From positions 248,001 to 312,000 of the forward strand of contig NZ_MUNT01000006.1 of the NCBI RefSeq assembly GCF_002001175.1: DNA of 64,000 nucleotides. The letters are read 5' to 3'. The position numbers were made by a program, and so were the translations under genes. Position 1 is the first letter of the stretch. The number at the start of each line of letters is the position of its first letter. The notes beneath the pieces were generated by a model. The model was not told the origin of the DNA and did not search any database. It was given only the letters and a program-made list of their open reading frames with translations. The DNA is from Rhodanobacter sp. C03. GTDB taxonomy: Bacteria; Pseudomonadota; Gammaproteobacteria; Xanthomonadales; Rhodanobacteraceae. Shown here one piece after another: positions 1 to 10,736 of the stretch.

Positions 1-1506
1 GGCACTCCGTTCCCCCGCAATGGTCACATCTATCTCCACTTCGCCGTATGGCCGGAACGGCATATATCCGACGACCGGGACAGCAGCCGTAGTGCGATCT
101 ATGACGTCGATACACGGAATGGCAAGGCCACCCTTATGGGTGGTATCGAAAAGGGCAGCATGTCTTTCGTCGTTCACGATGAGGTGGCCCGATTTGCTTA
201 TGGCTCGTCGGACGCACACGCCATCGAGGTTTATACGCACGACAATGCGTCGCAGCCATGGCGTCGGCTGAGCACCGCGGTGACCGGTAAGAAGATGGTG
301 CCGCTTCGGATCAGCCGGGATGGCAGCAAGCTTTGGTCGTTGTTCAGCGCTACCGGCGGCCCGCAGTCATTGGTCGTGAGCGCTCTCGACGGCAGCAATC
401 GCACGGTGCTGGCCGGCGACGACTCCGCTTCGGTGGACGATGTGTTGTGGGACACGGTGACCGGTACGCCGTATGCCGCCATATTCATGGATGGCAGGCC
501 ACACGTGGTTTATCTGGACCAGAGCCCGCATGCGAAGGTGCTCAAGGCATTGAACGACAAGTTCCCGGATCACTTGGTGACCATTGCTGGTCTGGATGAC
601 AGCGGCAAGCGGATGCTGGTGTCTGCCGACAGTGATCGTGATCCCGGCAGCGTGGCGTTGTTCGATACCGACACGATGAATTTGCGGCCGCTATACCAGG
701 TGGAGGACTGGATTCATCCTGAACAGATGGCGATGCGCAAGCCATTCCGCTTCAAGGCCAGCGATGGACTGGAGCTGGAAGGCTATCTGACCCTGCCGCC
801 CGGCAAGGACACCAGGAAACTGCCGACCATCCTGATGCCACACGGAGGGCCGATCGACATTCGCGATGGCTGGACCTACGATGCCGTTGCCCAGTTCCTG
901 GCCAGCCGCGGTTATGCCGTGGTGCAGGTCAACTACCGGGGCTCAGCGGGACGCGGTCCGGATTTTGAAATGGCTGGTTACAGGCATTTCGGTGACCGCA
1001 TCCAGCAGGACCTACTCGACGGGCTGCATTGGGCGATCGATCAGGGTTATGCGGATCAGCAACGCCTGTGCGTCTATGGTGGTAGCTTCGGCGGTTATTC
1101 GTCGCTGATGCAGCCGATCGCGGCACCAGGCCTGTACAAGTGTGCGATCGACTATGCCGGCGTGTCGGACTGGGGCATCGGTTTCAAGAGCAGCGATACC
1201 GCGCATTTCAGCGCAGGTCGCACTTACTTCGCCGAATCAGTCGGCGACATGGCGGCGGCGCATGCTATCTCGCCGTTGTACCAACTGGACAAGTTCAACG
1301 TTCCCGTGCTGATTGCGCATGGCGAAGACGATCAGCGCGTGCCCTACCAAAACGCTACGGATCTACGTGCTGCACTGAAGAAGCTAAACAAGCCCTATGA
1401 GTGGCTAAGTAAACCCAAGGAAGGGCACGGTTTCTATACAGAAGAGGATCGTGCCGACATGTACCAGCATATGCAGGATTTTCTGGCCAAGTACCTGGGG
1501 CCGTAA
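1..1506 (+). CDS. S9 family (prolyl oligopeptidase-type) peptidase, 5' end outside window
   Basis: The frame is open to the left edge, so this is the C-terminal ~500 residues of a longer protein. The first half looks like the tail of a seven-bladed propeller (repeats such as SRDGSKLWSLFS and DDVLWDTVTG). The second half is an alpha/beta hydrolase. The nucleophile serine lies in GGSFGGYSS (about nt 1078-1104), the Asp in GEDDQRVP (about 1321) and the His in EGHGFY (about 1423). HGGP near nt 840 is the oxyanion-hole motif of the family. These enzymes (DPP IV / acylaminoacyl peptidase group) cleave short peptides; exact substrate and any signal peptide cannot be judged because the N-terminus is missing. 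The 219 bases after it hold no gene I recognise. Confidence 0.93.
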   Translation, partial: GTPFPRNGHIYLHFAVWPERHISDDRDSSRSAIYDVDTRNGKATLMGGIEKGSMSFVVHDEVARFAYGSSDAHAIEVYTHDNASQPWRRLSTAVTGKKMVPLRISRDGSKLWSLFSATGGPQSLVVSALDGSNRTVLAGDDSASVDDVLWDTVTGTPYAAIFMDGRPHVVYLDQSPHAKVLKALNDKFPDHLVTIAGLDDSGKRMLVSADSDRDPGSVALFDTDTMNLRPLYQVEDWIHPEQMAMRKPFRFKASDGLELEGYLTLPPGKDTRKLPTILMPHGGPIDIRDGWTYDAVAQFLASRGYAVVQVNYRGSAGRGPDFEMAGYRHFGDRIQQDLLDGLHWAIDQGYADQQRLCVYGGSFGGYSSLMQPIAAPGLYKCAIDYAGVSDWGIGFKSSDTAHFSAGRTYFAESVGDMAAAHAISPLYQLDKFNVPVLIAHGEDDQRVPYQNATDLRAALKKLNKPYEWLSKPKEGHGFYTEEDRADMYQHMQDFLAKYLGP

Positions 1507-1725
1507 GAGTTGGAATGCTTTCGTGAAAAGCGGCCACCTCATGATGCGGTGTGGATTGATGCTGGCATCGTGAAGATGGCAACTTCTTGGTTTTGAGCGG
1601 ATGTATATCAGCCACAGTTTTCCAGCAGAGTGTGCTGGCCGCGATGCCCGACTTCGCTTGCTTGGCAGGCACCGATGCGATCGCCGATGTACTGGCGCTC
1701 TCCTTCAACCAGGCATGAGTAGGGC

Positions 1726-2124
1726 ATGAGCAAACCGCTGCTGGGCGCCATCCACCATGTCGCATTGATCTGTTCGGACTATCCGCGTTCGCGTGCGTTC
1801 TACAGCGAGACGCTGGGCTTGTCGATCGTACGTGAGGTCTATCGCGAGGCGCGCGATTCCTGGAAGTGCGACCTGCTGGTCAGTCCTGGTGTGCAGCTGG
1901 AGCTGTTTTCCTTTCCCGATCCACCGCCGCGACCGTCACGACCGGAGGCGCAGGGTCTGCGTCACCTGGCTTTTGCGGTGCCCGACGTGGACGCGGCGAT
2001 CAGCGTGCTGGAGGGTCGTGGGGTGAGTTGCGAACCGGTGCGGGTGGACGAATATACCGGCAAACGATTCAGCTTTTTCGCCGACCCCGATGGCTTGCCG
2101 ATCGAGCTTTACGAGGCTGGCTAA
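1726..2124 (+). CDS. gloA2: YaeR/GloA2-like VOC family metalloprotein
   Basis: 132 residues, a single vicinal-oxygen-chelate domain with two beta-alpha-beta-beta-beta units. The signature stretch VYREARDSWKCDL and the C-terminal FFADPDGLPIELYE are very close to E. coli YaeR, as is FSFPDPPPRPSRPEA. Metal ligands are probably the His in IHHVA near the N-terminus, Glu in LELFSF, His in LRHLAF and Glu in IELYE. The family is related to glyoxalase I, but YaeR-type proteins have no firmly established substrate. It stands alone and is followed by a bidirectional hairpin shared with convergent aqpZ. Confidence 0.9.
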   Translation: MSKPLLGAIHHVALICSDYPRSRAFYSETLGLSIVREVYREARDSWKCDLLVSPGVQLELFSFPDPPPRPSRPEAQGLRHLAFAVPDVDAAISVLEGRGVSCEPVRVDEYTGKRFSFFADPDGLPIELYEAG

Positions 2125-2135
2125 GCCGGCCAGAA

Positions 2136-2157
2136 CCCCGCCCGTTGCCGGGCGGGG
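2136..2157. terminator. Hairpin between convergent gloA2 and aqpZ
   Basis: A 9-bp perfect GC stem (CCCCGCCCG / CGGGCGGGG) with loop TTGC lies between the two convergent stop codons. There is no T tract, but the position suits a bidirectional transcription stop. Confidence 0.6.
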
Positions 2158-2166
2158 TAGGTCACA

Positions 2167-2871
2167 TCAGGCGTCGCGGCTTTCCAGCAGATAGCGATAG
2201 ATCAGGCCGCCGATCACACCACCAATCAGCGGCACCAGCCAGAAGAACCACAGCTGTTCGACCGCCCAGCCGCCCTGGAACAACGCCACGCCGGTCGAGC
2301 GCGCCGGATTCACCGAAGTGTTGGTGACCGGGATGCTGATCAGGTGGATCAGGGTCAGGCTGAGGCCGATCGCGATGCCGGCGAATCCGGCTGGTGCGCG
2401 TTTGTCGGTGGCACCGTGGATGACGATCAGGAAGAACGCGGTCATCACCAGTTCGCAGACCAGCGCCGCCGTCATCGAGAAGCCACCGGGCGAATGCGCG
2501 CCGTAGCCGTTCGAGGCGAAACCGCTGGCGCTGGCGTCGAAGCCGGCCTTGCCGCTGGCGATCACATACAGCACCGCCGCTGCCGCAATCGCGGCGATCA
2601 CCTGCGCCACGATGTACGGAATCACGTCCTTGGCAGGAAAGCGGCCGCCGGCACACAACCCCACGGTCACCGCCGGATTGAAGTGGCCACCGGAGATATG
2701 CCCGACCGCGTACACCATGGTCAGTACGGTAAGGCCAAAGGCGAGCGCGACGCCTGCGAAACCGATGCCCAGTTCGGGAAAGCCTGCCGCCAGTACCGCA
2801 CTGCCACAGCCACCTATCACCAGCCAGAACGTGCCGAAGAATTCGGCAGCCAAACGCTTGCTCATGCTCAT
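2167..2871 (-). CDS. aqpZ: Aquaporin Z
   Basis: 234 residues, six predicted membrane helices and two half-helices. Both NPA boxes are intact: HFNPAVTVG (NPA at about residues 65-67) and [10 protein letters not shown] (188-190). The Arg after the second box, and a His in LIHLISIP before it, fit the narrow water-selective filter of AqpZ rather than a glycerol facilitator. The start at 2871 is preceded by AAGGAG seven bases upstream; a second ATG lies two codons in. The reading frame is open much further upstream, but that part has no sensible protein features. Confidence 0.95.
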   Translation of the reverse strand: MSMSKRLAAEFFGTFWLVIGGCGSAVLAAGFPELGIGFAGVALAFGLTVLTMVYAVGHISGGHFNPAVTVGLCAGGRFPAKDVIPYIVAQVIAAIAAAAVLYVIASGKAGFDASASGFASNGYGAHSPGGFSMTAALVCELVMTAFFLIVIHGATDKRAPAGFAGIAIGLSLTLIHLISIPVTNTSVNPARSTGVALFQGGWAVEQLWFFWLVPLIGGVIGGLIYRYLLESRDA

Positions 2872-3155
2872 CAGGAAACTCCTTGTCGGTTGAATGCAGG
2901 CGCACGCGGCGTCACCACGAGCGCTACTCGTCACAACATGCGAAGACGTTTTCCCCAGAACCCGCTGCGGGTTGCTGCAACGCTTGTCGATGGACGTGCG
3001 CTGCCACCCCCCGACTTCACCCGGTATCCCTGCCGGTCGCGCGCAGCATAAGTGATGCCGGGGTCCACTACGAGTCTCACTGCAGGATCCCTCCCCATCG
3101 CATGGCGATGCGCTATGTTGCGCAGATCCTTGCCTGAGCACCCCGTGGACGACCG

Positions 3156-4481
3156 ATGACTGATGCCGCCATTTCGCCCTCGTCTGCTGTTTCTGCATCT
3201 GCTCGCACACTCGGCCGACGCGATCTGCGCATATTGAGCCTATCCGCCCTCGGTGGTGCGCTGGAGTTCTACGATTTCGTGGTGTTCGTGTTCTTTGCGA
3301 TTCCGCTGAGCCATCTGTTCTTTCCACCCGATACTGCCGCGTGGCTGGCCCAGTTGCAGGTGTATGGCATCTTCGCCGCCGGCTATCTGGCGCGCCCGCT
3401 GGGTGGCATCGTGATGGCACATTACGGTGACAAGCTGGGGCGCAAGAAGATGTTCACGCTCAGCGTGTTCCTGATGGCAGTGCCGACGCTGGGTATCGGC
3501 CTGCTGCCGGTGTATGCGCAGATCGGCATGCTGGCGCCCCTGTTTTTGCTGTTGCTGCGGGTGGTGCAGGGCATTGCGGTGGGCGGCGAGGTGCCGGGTG
3601 CGTGGGTATTTGTGGCTGAGCACGTGCCGGCGCAGCGGATTGGCTTTGCCTGTGCCAGCCTTACCTCGGGGCTCACCGTCGGTATCCTGATCGGCTCGCT
3701 GGTGGCGGCGACGATCAACCATCGGATGACGCCGGCCGAAGTACTCACCTGGGGCTGGCGGTTGCCGTTCCTGGTGGGTGGCGTGTTCGGCTTCTTCGCG
3801 GTGTGGCTGCGCCAGTGGCTCAGCGAGACGCCGGTGTTCGAGGCGATGCACGCGCGCAGCGAATTGGCGGCTGGATTGCCGTTGCGGCAAGTATTTGAGC
3901 GGCATCTGCCGAGCGTGCTGCTGTCGATGCTGGTGACCTGGATGCTCACTGCCGCGATCGTGGTGATGATCCTGATGACCCCGTCGCTGGTGCAGTCGGT
4001 GTTCCATGTCGTACCGGAACGTGCCTTCCTTGGCAACAACGTGGCCTCGTTCGCGCTGGCGCTGGGCTGCCTGTGCTATGGCTGGTTGGCCGATCGTATC
4101 GGCTATCCGCATGCGTTGCTGTTCGGTGCGATCGGGCTGCTGGTTTGCAGCTATGCGCTGTATCTCGACCTGCAGGCCGGTGGCGCGCATTTCATCCCGT
4201 TGTATGCGCTGGCCGGTTTCAGCGTCGGCGTGGTTGGCGTGGTGCCGGCGCTGATGGTGGTGGCGTTTCCGCCGGCGGTGCGTTTCTCTGGCCTGTCATT
4301 CTCGTACAACATCGCCTACGCATTGTTCGGCGGACTCACGCCACCGTTGATCGGAGTACTGGTGAAGCGCTTCGGTGTATTGGCTCCAGCCCACTATGTG
4401 GCATTTACCGCCGTGATCGGAATCGCCGCTGCGGTCTGGTCAATGACCACTGGCAGCGGGCGTCGCGATACAAAGCGGTAG
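3156..4481 (+). CDS. MFS permease, metabolite:H+ symporter (MHS) type
   Basis: 441 residues with about twelve membrane helices. The first helix segment [15 protein letters not shown] and the loop 2-3 motif [12 protein letters not shown] (residues 89-100) are typical of the MHS family, which includes ProP and the citrate/ketoglutarate permeases. It should take up a small organic acid or osmolyte with protons; the substrate cannot be told from the sequence. It is transcribed divergently from aqpZ and ends seven bases before the convergent DUF2461 gene. Confidence 0.85.
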   Translation: MTDAAISPSSAVSASARTLGRRDLRILSLSALGGALEFYDFVVFVFFAIPLSHLFFPPDTAAWLAQLQVYGIFAAGYLARPLGGIVMAHYGDKLGRKKMFTLSVFLMAVPTLGIGLLPVYAQIGMLAPLFLLLLRVVQGIAVGGEVPGAWVFVAEHVPAQRIGFACASLTSGLTVGILIGSLVAATINHRMTPAEVLTWGWRLPFLVGGVFGFFAVWLRQWLSETPVFEAMHARSELAAGLPLRQVFERHLPSVLLSMLVTWMLTAAIVVMILMTPSLVQSVFHVVPERAFLGNNVASFALALGCLCYGWLADRIGYPHALLFGAIGLLVCSYALYLDLQAGGAHFIPLYALAGFSVGVVGVVPALMVVAFPPAVRFSGLSFSYNIAYALFGGLTPPLIGVLVKRFGVLAPAHYVAFTAVIGIAAAVWSMTTGSGRRDTKR

Positions 4482-4487
4482 GAGCGC

Positions 4488-5174
4488 CTAGAACTCCAAT
4501 TCCTGCGCCGCGCACAGATAATCGATCAGCGGTGTGACGCGCTTGAACGTCGCTACGGTCCACGGCAGCAGTTCGGTCGAGCAGGCGAGTGCTTTGTCGA
4601 AGTTCTCACCGACGGCGAAATCCTTGCGCTTGAGGTCCTCGATCAGCTCGTGTGCGGGATCGAAACCGCGCGGCGGCCGGCTCAGCGACTCGCCCCAGAA
4701 CGTGAGGTGTTCGCGGAACGGTTTGCTCTGAGTGGCGCGCTTCCATGCCGCGGGGTTGTCGGCGATGAACGAGCGGATGTGTTTCAACGCGTCGGGTTCC
4801 GGATGCCACATGCCGCCACCGGCGAAGCAGTCGCCGGGCTGGATGTGCACGTAGAACGAGGGCGCCGGGATCTCGTGCCGGCGTTCGTGGAAGAAGCGCG
4901 AACCCTGCCATGGCTTGTACGGCAGCTTGTTGTTGGAGAAGCGCGTATCGCGATAGATGCGGAACAGCGAGCCGCCATTCTTGCGCGGGTCGGCGCGGTA
5001 ATGCGGGCTGATCTTCGCCAGTGGCGCCTGCAGGTCGGTGATCAACTGCAGGAACGGCTCACGCACGTGGCGCTCGTAATCGTCCTTGTGCGCGGCAAAC
5101 CACTCGCGACTGTTGTTCTTGTCGAGCGCGCGCAGGAAACGGAAGGTGGCTGGGGTGAAATAGGTCTGCGGCAT
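4488..5174 (-). CDS. DUF2461 family protein
   Basis: 228 residues, about the family's usual length. The diagnostic stretch SLFRIYRDTRFSNNKLPYK and the following FYVHIQPGDCFAGGG identify the DUF2461/TIGR02453 family. Bacterial and fungal members are widespread but have no established function. No signal peptide or membrane segment. It lies 28 bases downstream of sbcB on the same strand and may be cotranscribed with it. Confidence 0.88.
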   Translation of the reverse strand: MPQTYFTPATFRFLRALDKNNSREWFAAHKDDYERHVREPFLQLITDLQAPLAKISPHYRADPRKNGGSLFRIYRDTRFSNNKLPYKPWQGSRFFHERRHEIPAPSFYVHIQPGDCFAGGGMWHPEPDALKHIRSFIADNPAAWKRATQSKPFREHLTFWGESLSRPPRGFDPAHELIEDLKRKDFAVGENFDKALACSTELLPWTVATFKRVTPLIDYLCAAQELEF

Positions 5175-5202
5175 GGCGGGTCGATGGGTTGAGAGGATGG
5201 AA

Positions 5203-6648
5203 TCAGACGGTGTCTATGCCGGCGGCGAGTTGTTCGCCCCAGGCCTGCAGCTGATCGAGCAGGGCCAGTTTGCCCTGTGCCATGGGATCGTTGCGCAGTT
5301 CGGCGAGATGCGTGAAGTAGTCGTCGAGAGTCAAGCCGGTCAGCGCTGTATGGCGGGTCAATCGTGCCTGCCGAAAACTTTCCCAACGCGAGTGCTCGTC
5401 GGCATTCAATGTCTCTGGCCAGTTGCGTGCACGGTAACGGAACAGCAGCTGCGGGTAACGCGGATCGCGGAACGGGAACGCGCGTTTCCCCAATTCCGCC
5501 GGCGGTGTGGCGCGCACCTGGGCAAGCAATTTCTTGTCGGCATCGGGCAGGAAACCACCGCCGTACAGCGCCAGCTCGGGATCCTCCGGCGGCGGCAGTT
5601 CGGCGGCACGCTGGAATACGCGGCGCAGTTTTTCAGCCAGCCCCTCCACTGCGCGCAGGGTGTCCCGATGCGCCGTGCAACGGTCGAGATCCAGCTGCAG
5701 GCGCGACAGGTCCACGCCCTGAAGCACCGACAGCGGTGCCAATGCCGGCGCGTGGTTCGCGCGCACGGTGCGCAGCGGAATGCGTTCGATACCCTCGGGC
5801 AGATCGGCGCGTGCGGTGAAGATGCGGTCGGCGATCTCGTCCTCGTCCAGCGCCAGCCATTCGGTCGGATCGCTGGCCAGGTCGTACACGATCACTTCGC
5901 CAGCGCGGCTCGGATGCGGCGCCAGCGGTGCGATCACCGCGAGGCAATGGCGGCTGGCCGGATAACGCGAGGACACATGTACCACCGGCGTCATGTTCAC
6001 CACGTCGAGCAGCTCGAACACCTTCTGCTTGCGGCGCAGGCCGTAGTACCAGTCCCACAGCCGCGGCTGGCGTACCCGAATCAGCCGGGCCAGGTCGATC
6101 AGCGCGTAAACGTCTGACAAGGCATCGTGGGCGCGTTCCTGCTTGAGCTGGTTGGCGCTGGCCAGGTGTTCCAGCTTGAAGCTCGGCGTGCCGTCCTCGC
6201 GGGTCGGCCAGACGATGCCTTCCGGTCGCAATGCCTGGCACAGGCGCACCAGGTCGATCAGGTCCCAGCGCGAGTTGCCGTTCTCCCACTCGCGGCCGTA
6301 CGGCTCGTAGAAGTTGCGGTACAGCATCTGCCGGGTGAACTCGTCATCGAAGCGCAGCGAGTTGTAGCCCACGCCGCACGTGCCAGGCTGGGCCAGCTGT
6401 TCGTGGACGCGGGCAGCGAATTCGGCCTCGTTGACGCCTTCGCACTCGGCCCGCTGCGGTGTGATGCCGGTGATCAGGCAGGCATCCGGATGCGGCGGCA
6501 TCTCCAGCGGCGGCTTGCCGTAGAACATCACCGGCTCACCGATGATTTCCAGTTCCAGCGTGGTGCGGATGCCGGCGAACTGCAGTGGCCGGTCGCGCCG
6601 CGGGTCGGCACCGGAGGTTTCGTAGTCGTGCCAGAAGAAGGTCTGCAT
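5203..6648 (-). CDS. sbcB: Exodeoxyribonuclease I
   Basis: 481 residues, the usual length for ExoI. It degrades single-stranded DNA 3' to 5' in recombination and mismatch repair. The DEDD exonuclease core starts at once with [13 protein letters not shown] (Asp and Glu metal ligands), continues with [12 protein letters not shown] and ends with the [12 protein letters not shown] motif. The SH3-like and helical C-terminal parts follow. I chose the ATG at 6648; the frame stays open to 7080 but that extension overlaps orn on the other strand and lacks family features. sbcB and orn are divergent with about 80 bases between them. Confidence 0.95.
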   Translation of the reverse strand: MQTFFWHDYETSGADPRRDRPLQFAGIRTTLELEIIGEPVMFYGKPPLEMPPHPDACLITGITPQRAECEGVNEAEFAARVHEQLAQPGTCGVGYNSLRFDDEFTRQMLYRNFYEPYGREWENGNSRWDLIDLVRLCQALRPEGIVWPTREDGTPSFKLEHLASANQLKQERAHDALSDVYALIDLARLIRVRQPRLWDWYYGLRRKQKVFELLDVVNMTPVVHVSSRYPASRHCLAVIAPLAPHPSRAGEVIVYDLASDPTEWLALDEDEIADRIFTARADLPEGIERIPLRTVRANHAPALAPLSVLQGVDLSRLQLDLDRCTAHRDTLRAVEGLAEKLRRVFQRAAELPPPEDPELALYGGGFLPDADKKLLAQVRATPPAELGKRAFPFRDPRYPQLLFRYRARNWPETLNADEHSRWESFRQARLTRHTALTGLTLDDYFTHLAELRNDPMAQGKLALLDQLQAWGEQLAAGIDTV

Positions 6649-6730
6649 CACCCGATCATCGCATGGCCAAAAGCAGACTGGCATGGCAGCGGCGGCAAGA
6701 CTGATAAACTCGCTGATACAAGGAGAGCTC

Positions 6731-7297
6731 ATGAGCCAAGCCAACGAAGAAAACCTGATCTGGATCGATCTGGAGATGACCGGCCTCGACACCGACAACG
6801 ACTCGATCCTGGAGATCGCCACGGTGGTCACCGACAAGCACCTGAATGTGCTGGCCGAGGGGCCGGTATTCGCGATACGCCATGAGATCGACCGGCTGGA
6901 GTCAATGGACAGCTGGAACAGCAACCAGCACCACAAGTCGGGCCTGTGGCGGCAGGTGCTGATCTCGGAAACCGACCATGCGATGGCCGAACAGGCCACC
7001 GTCGACTTTCTGCGTGCATGGATTCCGCCGGGCAAGTCGCCGATGTGCGGCAATTCGATCTGCCAGGACCGGCGCTTCATGCACCGCCAGATGCCGCGGC
7101 TGGAGCGTTATTTCCATTACCGCAATCTGGACGTCTCCACACTCAAGGAGCTGGCCCGGCGCTGGGCACCGAATATCGCCAAGAGTTTTGGCAAGGAATC
7201 GGCGCACACGGCACTGTCGGATATCCGCGATTCCATCGAGGAACTGCGTCATTACCGCCGCTACATGGGCGAACTGGGCGGTTCGGCCGAGGCCTGA
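6731..7297 (+). CDS. orn: Oligoribonuclease
   Basis: 188 residues, close to E. coli Orn. It hydrolyses 2-5 nt RNA (and pGpG) to mononucleotides. DEDDh motifs are visible: [12 protein letters not shown] (first Asp/Glu), SICQDRRF (third Asp) and the [10 protein letters not shown] box (catalytic His and Asp). AAGGAG stands five bases before the ATG at 6731, which fixes the start against an upstream in-frame ATG at 6683. Confidence 0.97.
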   Translation: MSQANEENLIWIDLEMTGLDTDNDSILEIATVVTDKHLNVLAEGPVFAIRHEIDRLESMDSWNSNQHHKSGLWRQVLISETDHAMAEQATVDFLRAWIPPGKSPMCGNSICQDRRFMHRQMPRLERYFHYRNLDVSTLKELARRWAPNIAKSFGKESAHTALSDIRDSIEELRHYRRYMGELGGSAEA

Positions 7298-7342
7298 GCC
7301 TGCCATGTGGCTGTTTGATGCCGGATCAGTGAGGAGTTGAGC

Positions 7343-8251
7343 ATGTCGATCGATCTGTTTGCGCCGGTCCTGGATTGTGCCGGGCGTGCGTTGCGGCTCG
7401 ATCGTCCGCGCGTGGTCGGCATTCTCAATCTCACACCGGACTCGTTCTCGGACGGTGGTGCGCACGCCAGCGTGAAAGCGGCCTTGGCGCATGGCCTGCG
7501 CATGGTGGAAGAGGGTGCCGACATGCTTGATGTCGGCGGCGAATCCACCCGGCCCGGCGCCGCGGATGTCTCGGTCGAGGAAGAGCTGCGGCGCGTGTTG
7601 CCGGTGATCGAGCAGTTGATCGCGCGCACCACGCTGCCGATTGCGATCGACACTTCCAAACCGGAGGTGATGCGTGCGGCGGTGGCTGCCGGTGCCGGCA
7701 TGATCAACGACGTGTATGCCTTGCGCCGCGACGGCGCGATGGATGCGGTCGCCGAGCTGGGCGTACCGGTATGCCTGATGCACATGCAAGGCGAGCCGCG
7801 CAGCATGCAGGCCGATCCGCATTACGACGACGTGGTGGGCGAGGTACATCGGTTTCTCACCGATCGGCTGTTCGCCTGCGAGCTGGCCGGTATCGACCGG
7901 CGCAAGGTGATGGTCGATGTCGGTTTCGGCTTCGGCAAGACGCTCGAGCACAATCTGGCGTTGCTGTGCGCGCTGGAGCGTTTCGCCAACCTGGGTAGCG
8001 GCGTGTATGTCGGCTTGTCGCGCAAATCGATGATCGGCACGCTGACCGGTCGCAAGGATCCGGTCGAGCGCGCCGCCGGCTCGGCTGCGGCGGCGCTGAT
8101 CGCGATCCAGCGTGGCGCACGCATGGTGCGCGTGCATGACGTGGCTGCCACGGTGGATGCGCTGGCTGTGTGGCAGTCGGTACATGCAGTCGATGTGGTG
8201 CCGAAGCGCGACGTGAAAACCGCGGCGCCGCGCTGGCCAGATGACGATTGA
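7343..8251 (+). CDS. folP: Dihydropteroate synthase
   Basis: 302 residues. It joins pABA to dihydropterin pyrophosphate in folate synthesis and is the sulfonamide target. Motifs: [14 protein letters not shown] (pyrophosphate loop), [25 protein letters not shown] and GLSRKSMIG. The start at 7343 has GAGGAG six bases upstream; a TTG two codons earlier is less likely. It precedes glmM as in many gammaproteobacteria, but without ftsH upstream in this window. Confidence 0.97.
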   Translation: MSIDLFAPVLDCAGRALRLDRPRVVGILNLTPDSFSDGGAHASVKAALAHGLRMVEEGADMLDVGGESTRPGAADVSVEEELRRVLPVIEQLIARTTLPIAIDTSKPEVMRAAVAAGAGMINDVYALRRDGAMDAVAELGVPVCLMHMQGEPRSMQADPHYDDVVGEVHRFLTDRLFACELAGIDRRKVMVDVGFGFGKTLEHNLALLCALERFANLGSGVYVGLSRKSMIGTLTGRKDPVERAAGSAAAALIAIQRGARMVRVHDVAATVDALAVWQSVHAVDVVPKRDVKTAAPRWPDDD

Positions 8252-8328
8252 ACGGTTTAGGGCAGAAGGCAATGCAGCACGATGGCTGCCTCGCAGGTAA
8301 AAGCAATCTTTCAGGGCGGCAAGACACC

Positions 8329-9681
8329 ATGAATCAACGCAAGTATTTCGGTACGGACGGCATCCGCGGGCTGGTCGGGCAATGGCCGATCAGCGCGGAT
8401 TTCATGCTGCGCCTTGGCCGCGCCGTTGGCAGCGTGCTGGCACGCGAGGGCAGCGCTCGGCCCAAGGTGTTGATCGGCAAGGACACGCGCGTTTCCGGTT
8501 ACATGTTCGAGGCTGCACTGGAAGCTGGCCTGGTTGCCGCCGGTGCCGATGTGGGGCTGCTCGGACCGATGCCGACCCCGGCGGTGGCGTTCCTGACCCG
8601 CTCGCTGCGCGCCAGTGCCGGCATCGTCATCAGCGCCTCGCACAACCCGCATCATGACAACGGCATCAAGTTCTTCTCCGCCAACGGCGAAAAGCTGTCG
8701 GATGCGGTCGAGCTGGCGATCGAGCAGGAGGTCGATGCCGACTTCGTCACGGTGCCGTCCGAACGCCTGGGCAAGGCCAGCCGCATCGACGATGCGGTGG
8801 CGCGCTATGCCGAGTTCTGCAAAGCCACGGTGGCGGAGGATTTCAGCCTGCGTGGCTTGAAGCTCGTGCTGGACTGCGCGCATGGCGCGACCTATCAGGT
8901 GGCACCGAAGGTGTTTGCCGAACTCGGCGCTGAGGTCATCGCGATAGGTGACAAGCCGGATGGTTTCAATATCAACCGCGAGGTCGGCTCCACCCACCCG
9001 CAGGCGTTGCAGCAAGCGGTGCTGGCGCATGGCGCCGACCTGGGCATGGCGTTCGACGGTGACGGTGACCGGCTGGCGCTGGTCGACCGGCACGGTGTCC
9101 TGGCCGACGGCGACGACATGCTCTACGTGCTGGCGCGCAGCTGGCACGCACGCGGTGTGCTCAAGGGGCCGGTGGTCGGCACCTTGATGAGCAATTACGG
9201 CCTCCAGCTGGCGCTGGCGGAATTCGACGTGCCGTTGATCCGTGCCAACGTGGGCGACCGCTACGTGCTGCAGCAGTTGAAGCAGCACGACGGTGTGCTT
9301 GGCGGCGAGACTTCCGGCCACATTCTGTGCCTGGATCGCGCCACCACCGGCGACGGCATAGTCGCGGCGCTGGCGGTGCTGGAGGCGCTGGCACTGTCCG
9401 GACAGGATCTGGCTATCGCTCGCCAGGGTCTGAAGAAATTGCCGCAGGTCATGCTCAATGTGCGCGCGATCGGCGCCCGCGAGGCGCTGGTCAGCGACGA
9501 AGTGCAGCAGTCGCTGGCCGAGGTGGAACAGGCTTTGCGCGGCCGCGGCCGGGTGGTGCTGCGCGCCTCCGGCACCGAGCCGCTGGTGCGCGTCACCATC
9601 GAGGCGGCCGATGCAGAGGAAGTACAACAGTTGGCAGAGAAGCTGGCCGGGATTGTAAGATCGGTAGCCGAACGCTCGTGA
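8329..9681 (+). CDS. glmM: Phosphoglucosamine mutase
   Basis: 450 residues. It converts glucosamine-6-phosphate to glucosamine-1-phosphate for UDP-GlcNAc synthesis. The phosphoserine loop [12 protein letters not shown] carries the catalytic Ser at about residue 104; the Mg loop is [12 protein letters not shown], the sugar loop [10 protein letters not shown], and the phosphate-binding loop [11 protein letters not shown]. The start [14 protein letters not shown] fits the family; a longer in-frame extension to 8248 does not. It follows folP by 77 bases. Confidence 0.97.
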   Translation: MNQRKYFGTDGIRGLVGQWPISADFMLRLGRAVGSVLAREGSARPKVLIGKDTRVSGYMFEAALEAGLVAAGADVGLLGPMPTPAVAFLTRSLRASAGIVISASHNPHHDNGIKFFSANGEKLSDAVELAIEQEVDADFVTVPSERLGKASRIDDAVARYAEFCKATVAEDFSLRGLKLVLDCAHGATYQVAPKVFAELGAEVIAIGDKPDGFNINREVGSTHPQALQQAVLAHGADLGMAFDGDGDRLALVDRHGVLADGDDMLYVLARSWHARGVLKGPVVGTLMSNYGLQLALAEFDVPLIRANVGDRYVLQQLKQHDGVLGGETSGHILCLDRATTGDGIVAALAVLEALALSGQDLAIARQGLKKLPQVMLNVRAIGAREALVSDEVQQSLAEVEQALRGRGRVVLRASGTEPLVRVTIEAADAEEVQQLAEKLAGIVRSVAERS

Positions 9682-9780
9682 ACCTGTAGCAGTACTAGGT
9701 CGCCATGGATAGGCCCGACGTGCCCCCGCTCTTGCGGTCGCGGATGAATTGACCGCACGCCAACCTAGTGGACTACAGCC

Positions 9781-10713
9781 ATGAAGCATGTTCCTACCCT
9801 TGATATTCGCCGTTACGACACCGACCGCGACGCCTTCGTCGCTGAACTGGGTGCGGCCTACCGCGAATTCGGTTTCTGCTGCATCAGCGGCCACGGCATC
9901 CCGCGCGAGCTGATCGACGGCTTCTACGATGCGTTCCAGCGCTTCTTCGCGCTGCCGACCGAGACCAAGATGAAGTACCACATCGCCGGCAGCGGCGGTG
10001 CGCGTGGCTACACGCCGTTCAAGGTGGAAACCGCCAAGGACAGCCAGTACGCGGATTTGAAGGAGTTCTGGCATATAGGTCGGGAGATTCCGCGCGATTC
10101 GAAGTTCGCGGACGTGATGCCGCCGAACATCTGGCCCGCCGAAGTGCCGGATTTCAAGCAACAGGGCTATGGTCTTTTCGAGGCGCTGGATCATCTCGGC
10201 ACGCGTGTGCTGCGCGCACTGGCGCTGCATATCGACCAGCCGGAAAACTTCTTCGAGGACAAGACCGACGTCGGCAACTCGATCCTGCGCCCGATCCACT
10301 ACCCGCCGATCACCCAGGACAACATCCCGAATGTTCGCGCCGGCGCTCACGAGGACATCAACTTCATCACCCTGCTGGTTGGCGCCAGCGCCGAGGGGCT
10401 GGAAGTGCTGAGCGACGGCGAGTGGCTGCCGATCACCACCGAGGGCGATGCGATCGTGGTGAACATCGGCGACATGCTGCAGCGGCTGAGCAACCACGTG
10501 TATCCGTCCACCTCGCACCGGGTGGTCAATCCGCAGAACGAGAACGCGCGCAAGCCGCGTTATTCGGTGCCGTTCTTCCTGCACCCGAATCCGGATGTGG
10601 TGCTGGACCCGCTCGACTCCTGCATCACGCCGGACAATCCGCGTCGCTACGACACGTCGATCAACTCGCATGAGTATTTGATGCAGCGGTTGCGCGAGAT
10701 CAAGTTGATCTGA
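9781..10713 (+). CDS. Isopenicillin N synthase-like 2-oxoglutarate/Fe(II) oxygenase
   Basis: 310 residues. The N-terminal DIOX_N-type part contains FGFCCISGHGIP. The jelly-roll core has the iron ligands in GAHEDINFITLL (His, Asp) and TSHRVVNP (His), and the 2-oxoglutarate-binding Arg in PRYSVPFF. This family oxidises small molecules. Close relatives are common in proteobacteria as uncharacterised single genes, and I cannot name the substrate. The 99 bases between glmM and this gene hold no obvious gene. Confidence 0.85.
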   Translation: MKHVPTLDIRRYDTDRDAFVAELGAAYREFGFCCISGHGIPRELIDGFYDAFQRFFALPTETKMKYHIAGSGGARGYTPFKVETAKDSQYADLKEFWHIGREIPRDSKFADVMPPNIWPAEVPDFKQQGYGLFEALDHLGTRVLRALALHIDQPENFFEDKTDVGNSILRPIHYPPITQDNIPNVRAGAHEDINFITLLVGASAEGLEVLSDGEWLPITTEGDAIVVNIGDMLQRLSNHVYPSTSHRVVNPQNENARKPRYSVPFFLHPNPDVVLDPLDSCITPDNPRRYDTSINSHEYLMQRLREIKLI

Positions 10714-10736
10714 ACAACCGGCGCTATCGGATCGAT

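Noticed and set aside
1600..1720. Gene remnant between the peptidase and gloA2
   Set aside because: A short frame ending DAIADVLALSFNQA is suggestive, but it is too brief to assign to any family.
2872..3420. N-terminal extension of aquaporin
   Set aside because: The frame continues upstream for about 180 codons, but it lacks membrane features and overlaps the start of the divergent permease. AAGGAG fixes the start at 2871.
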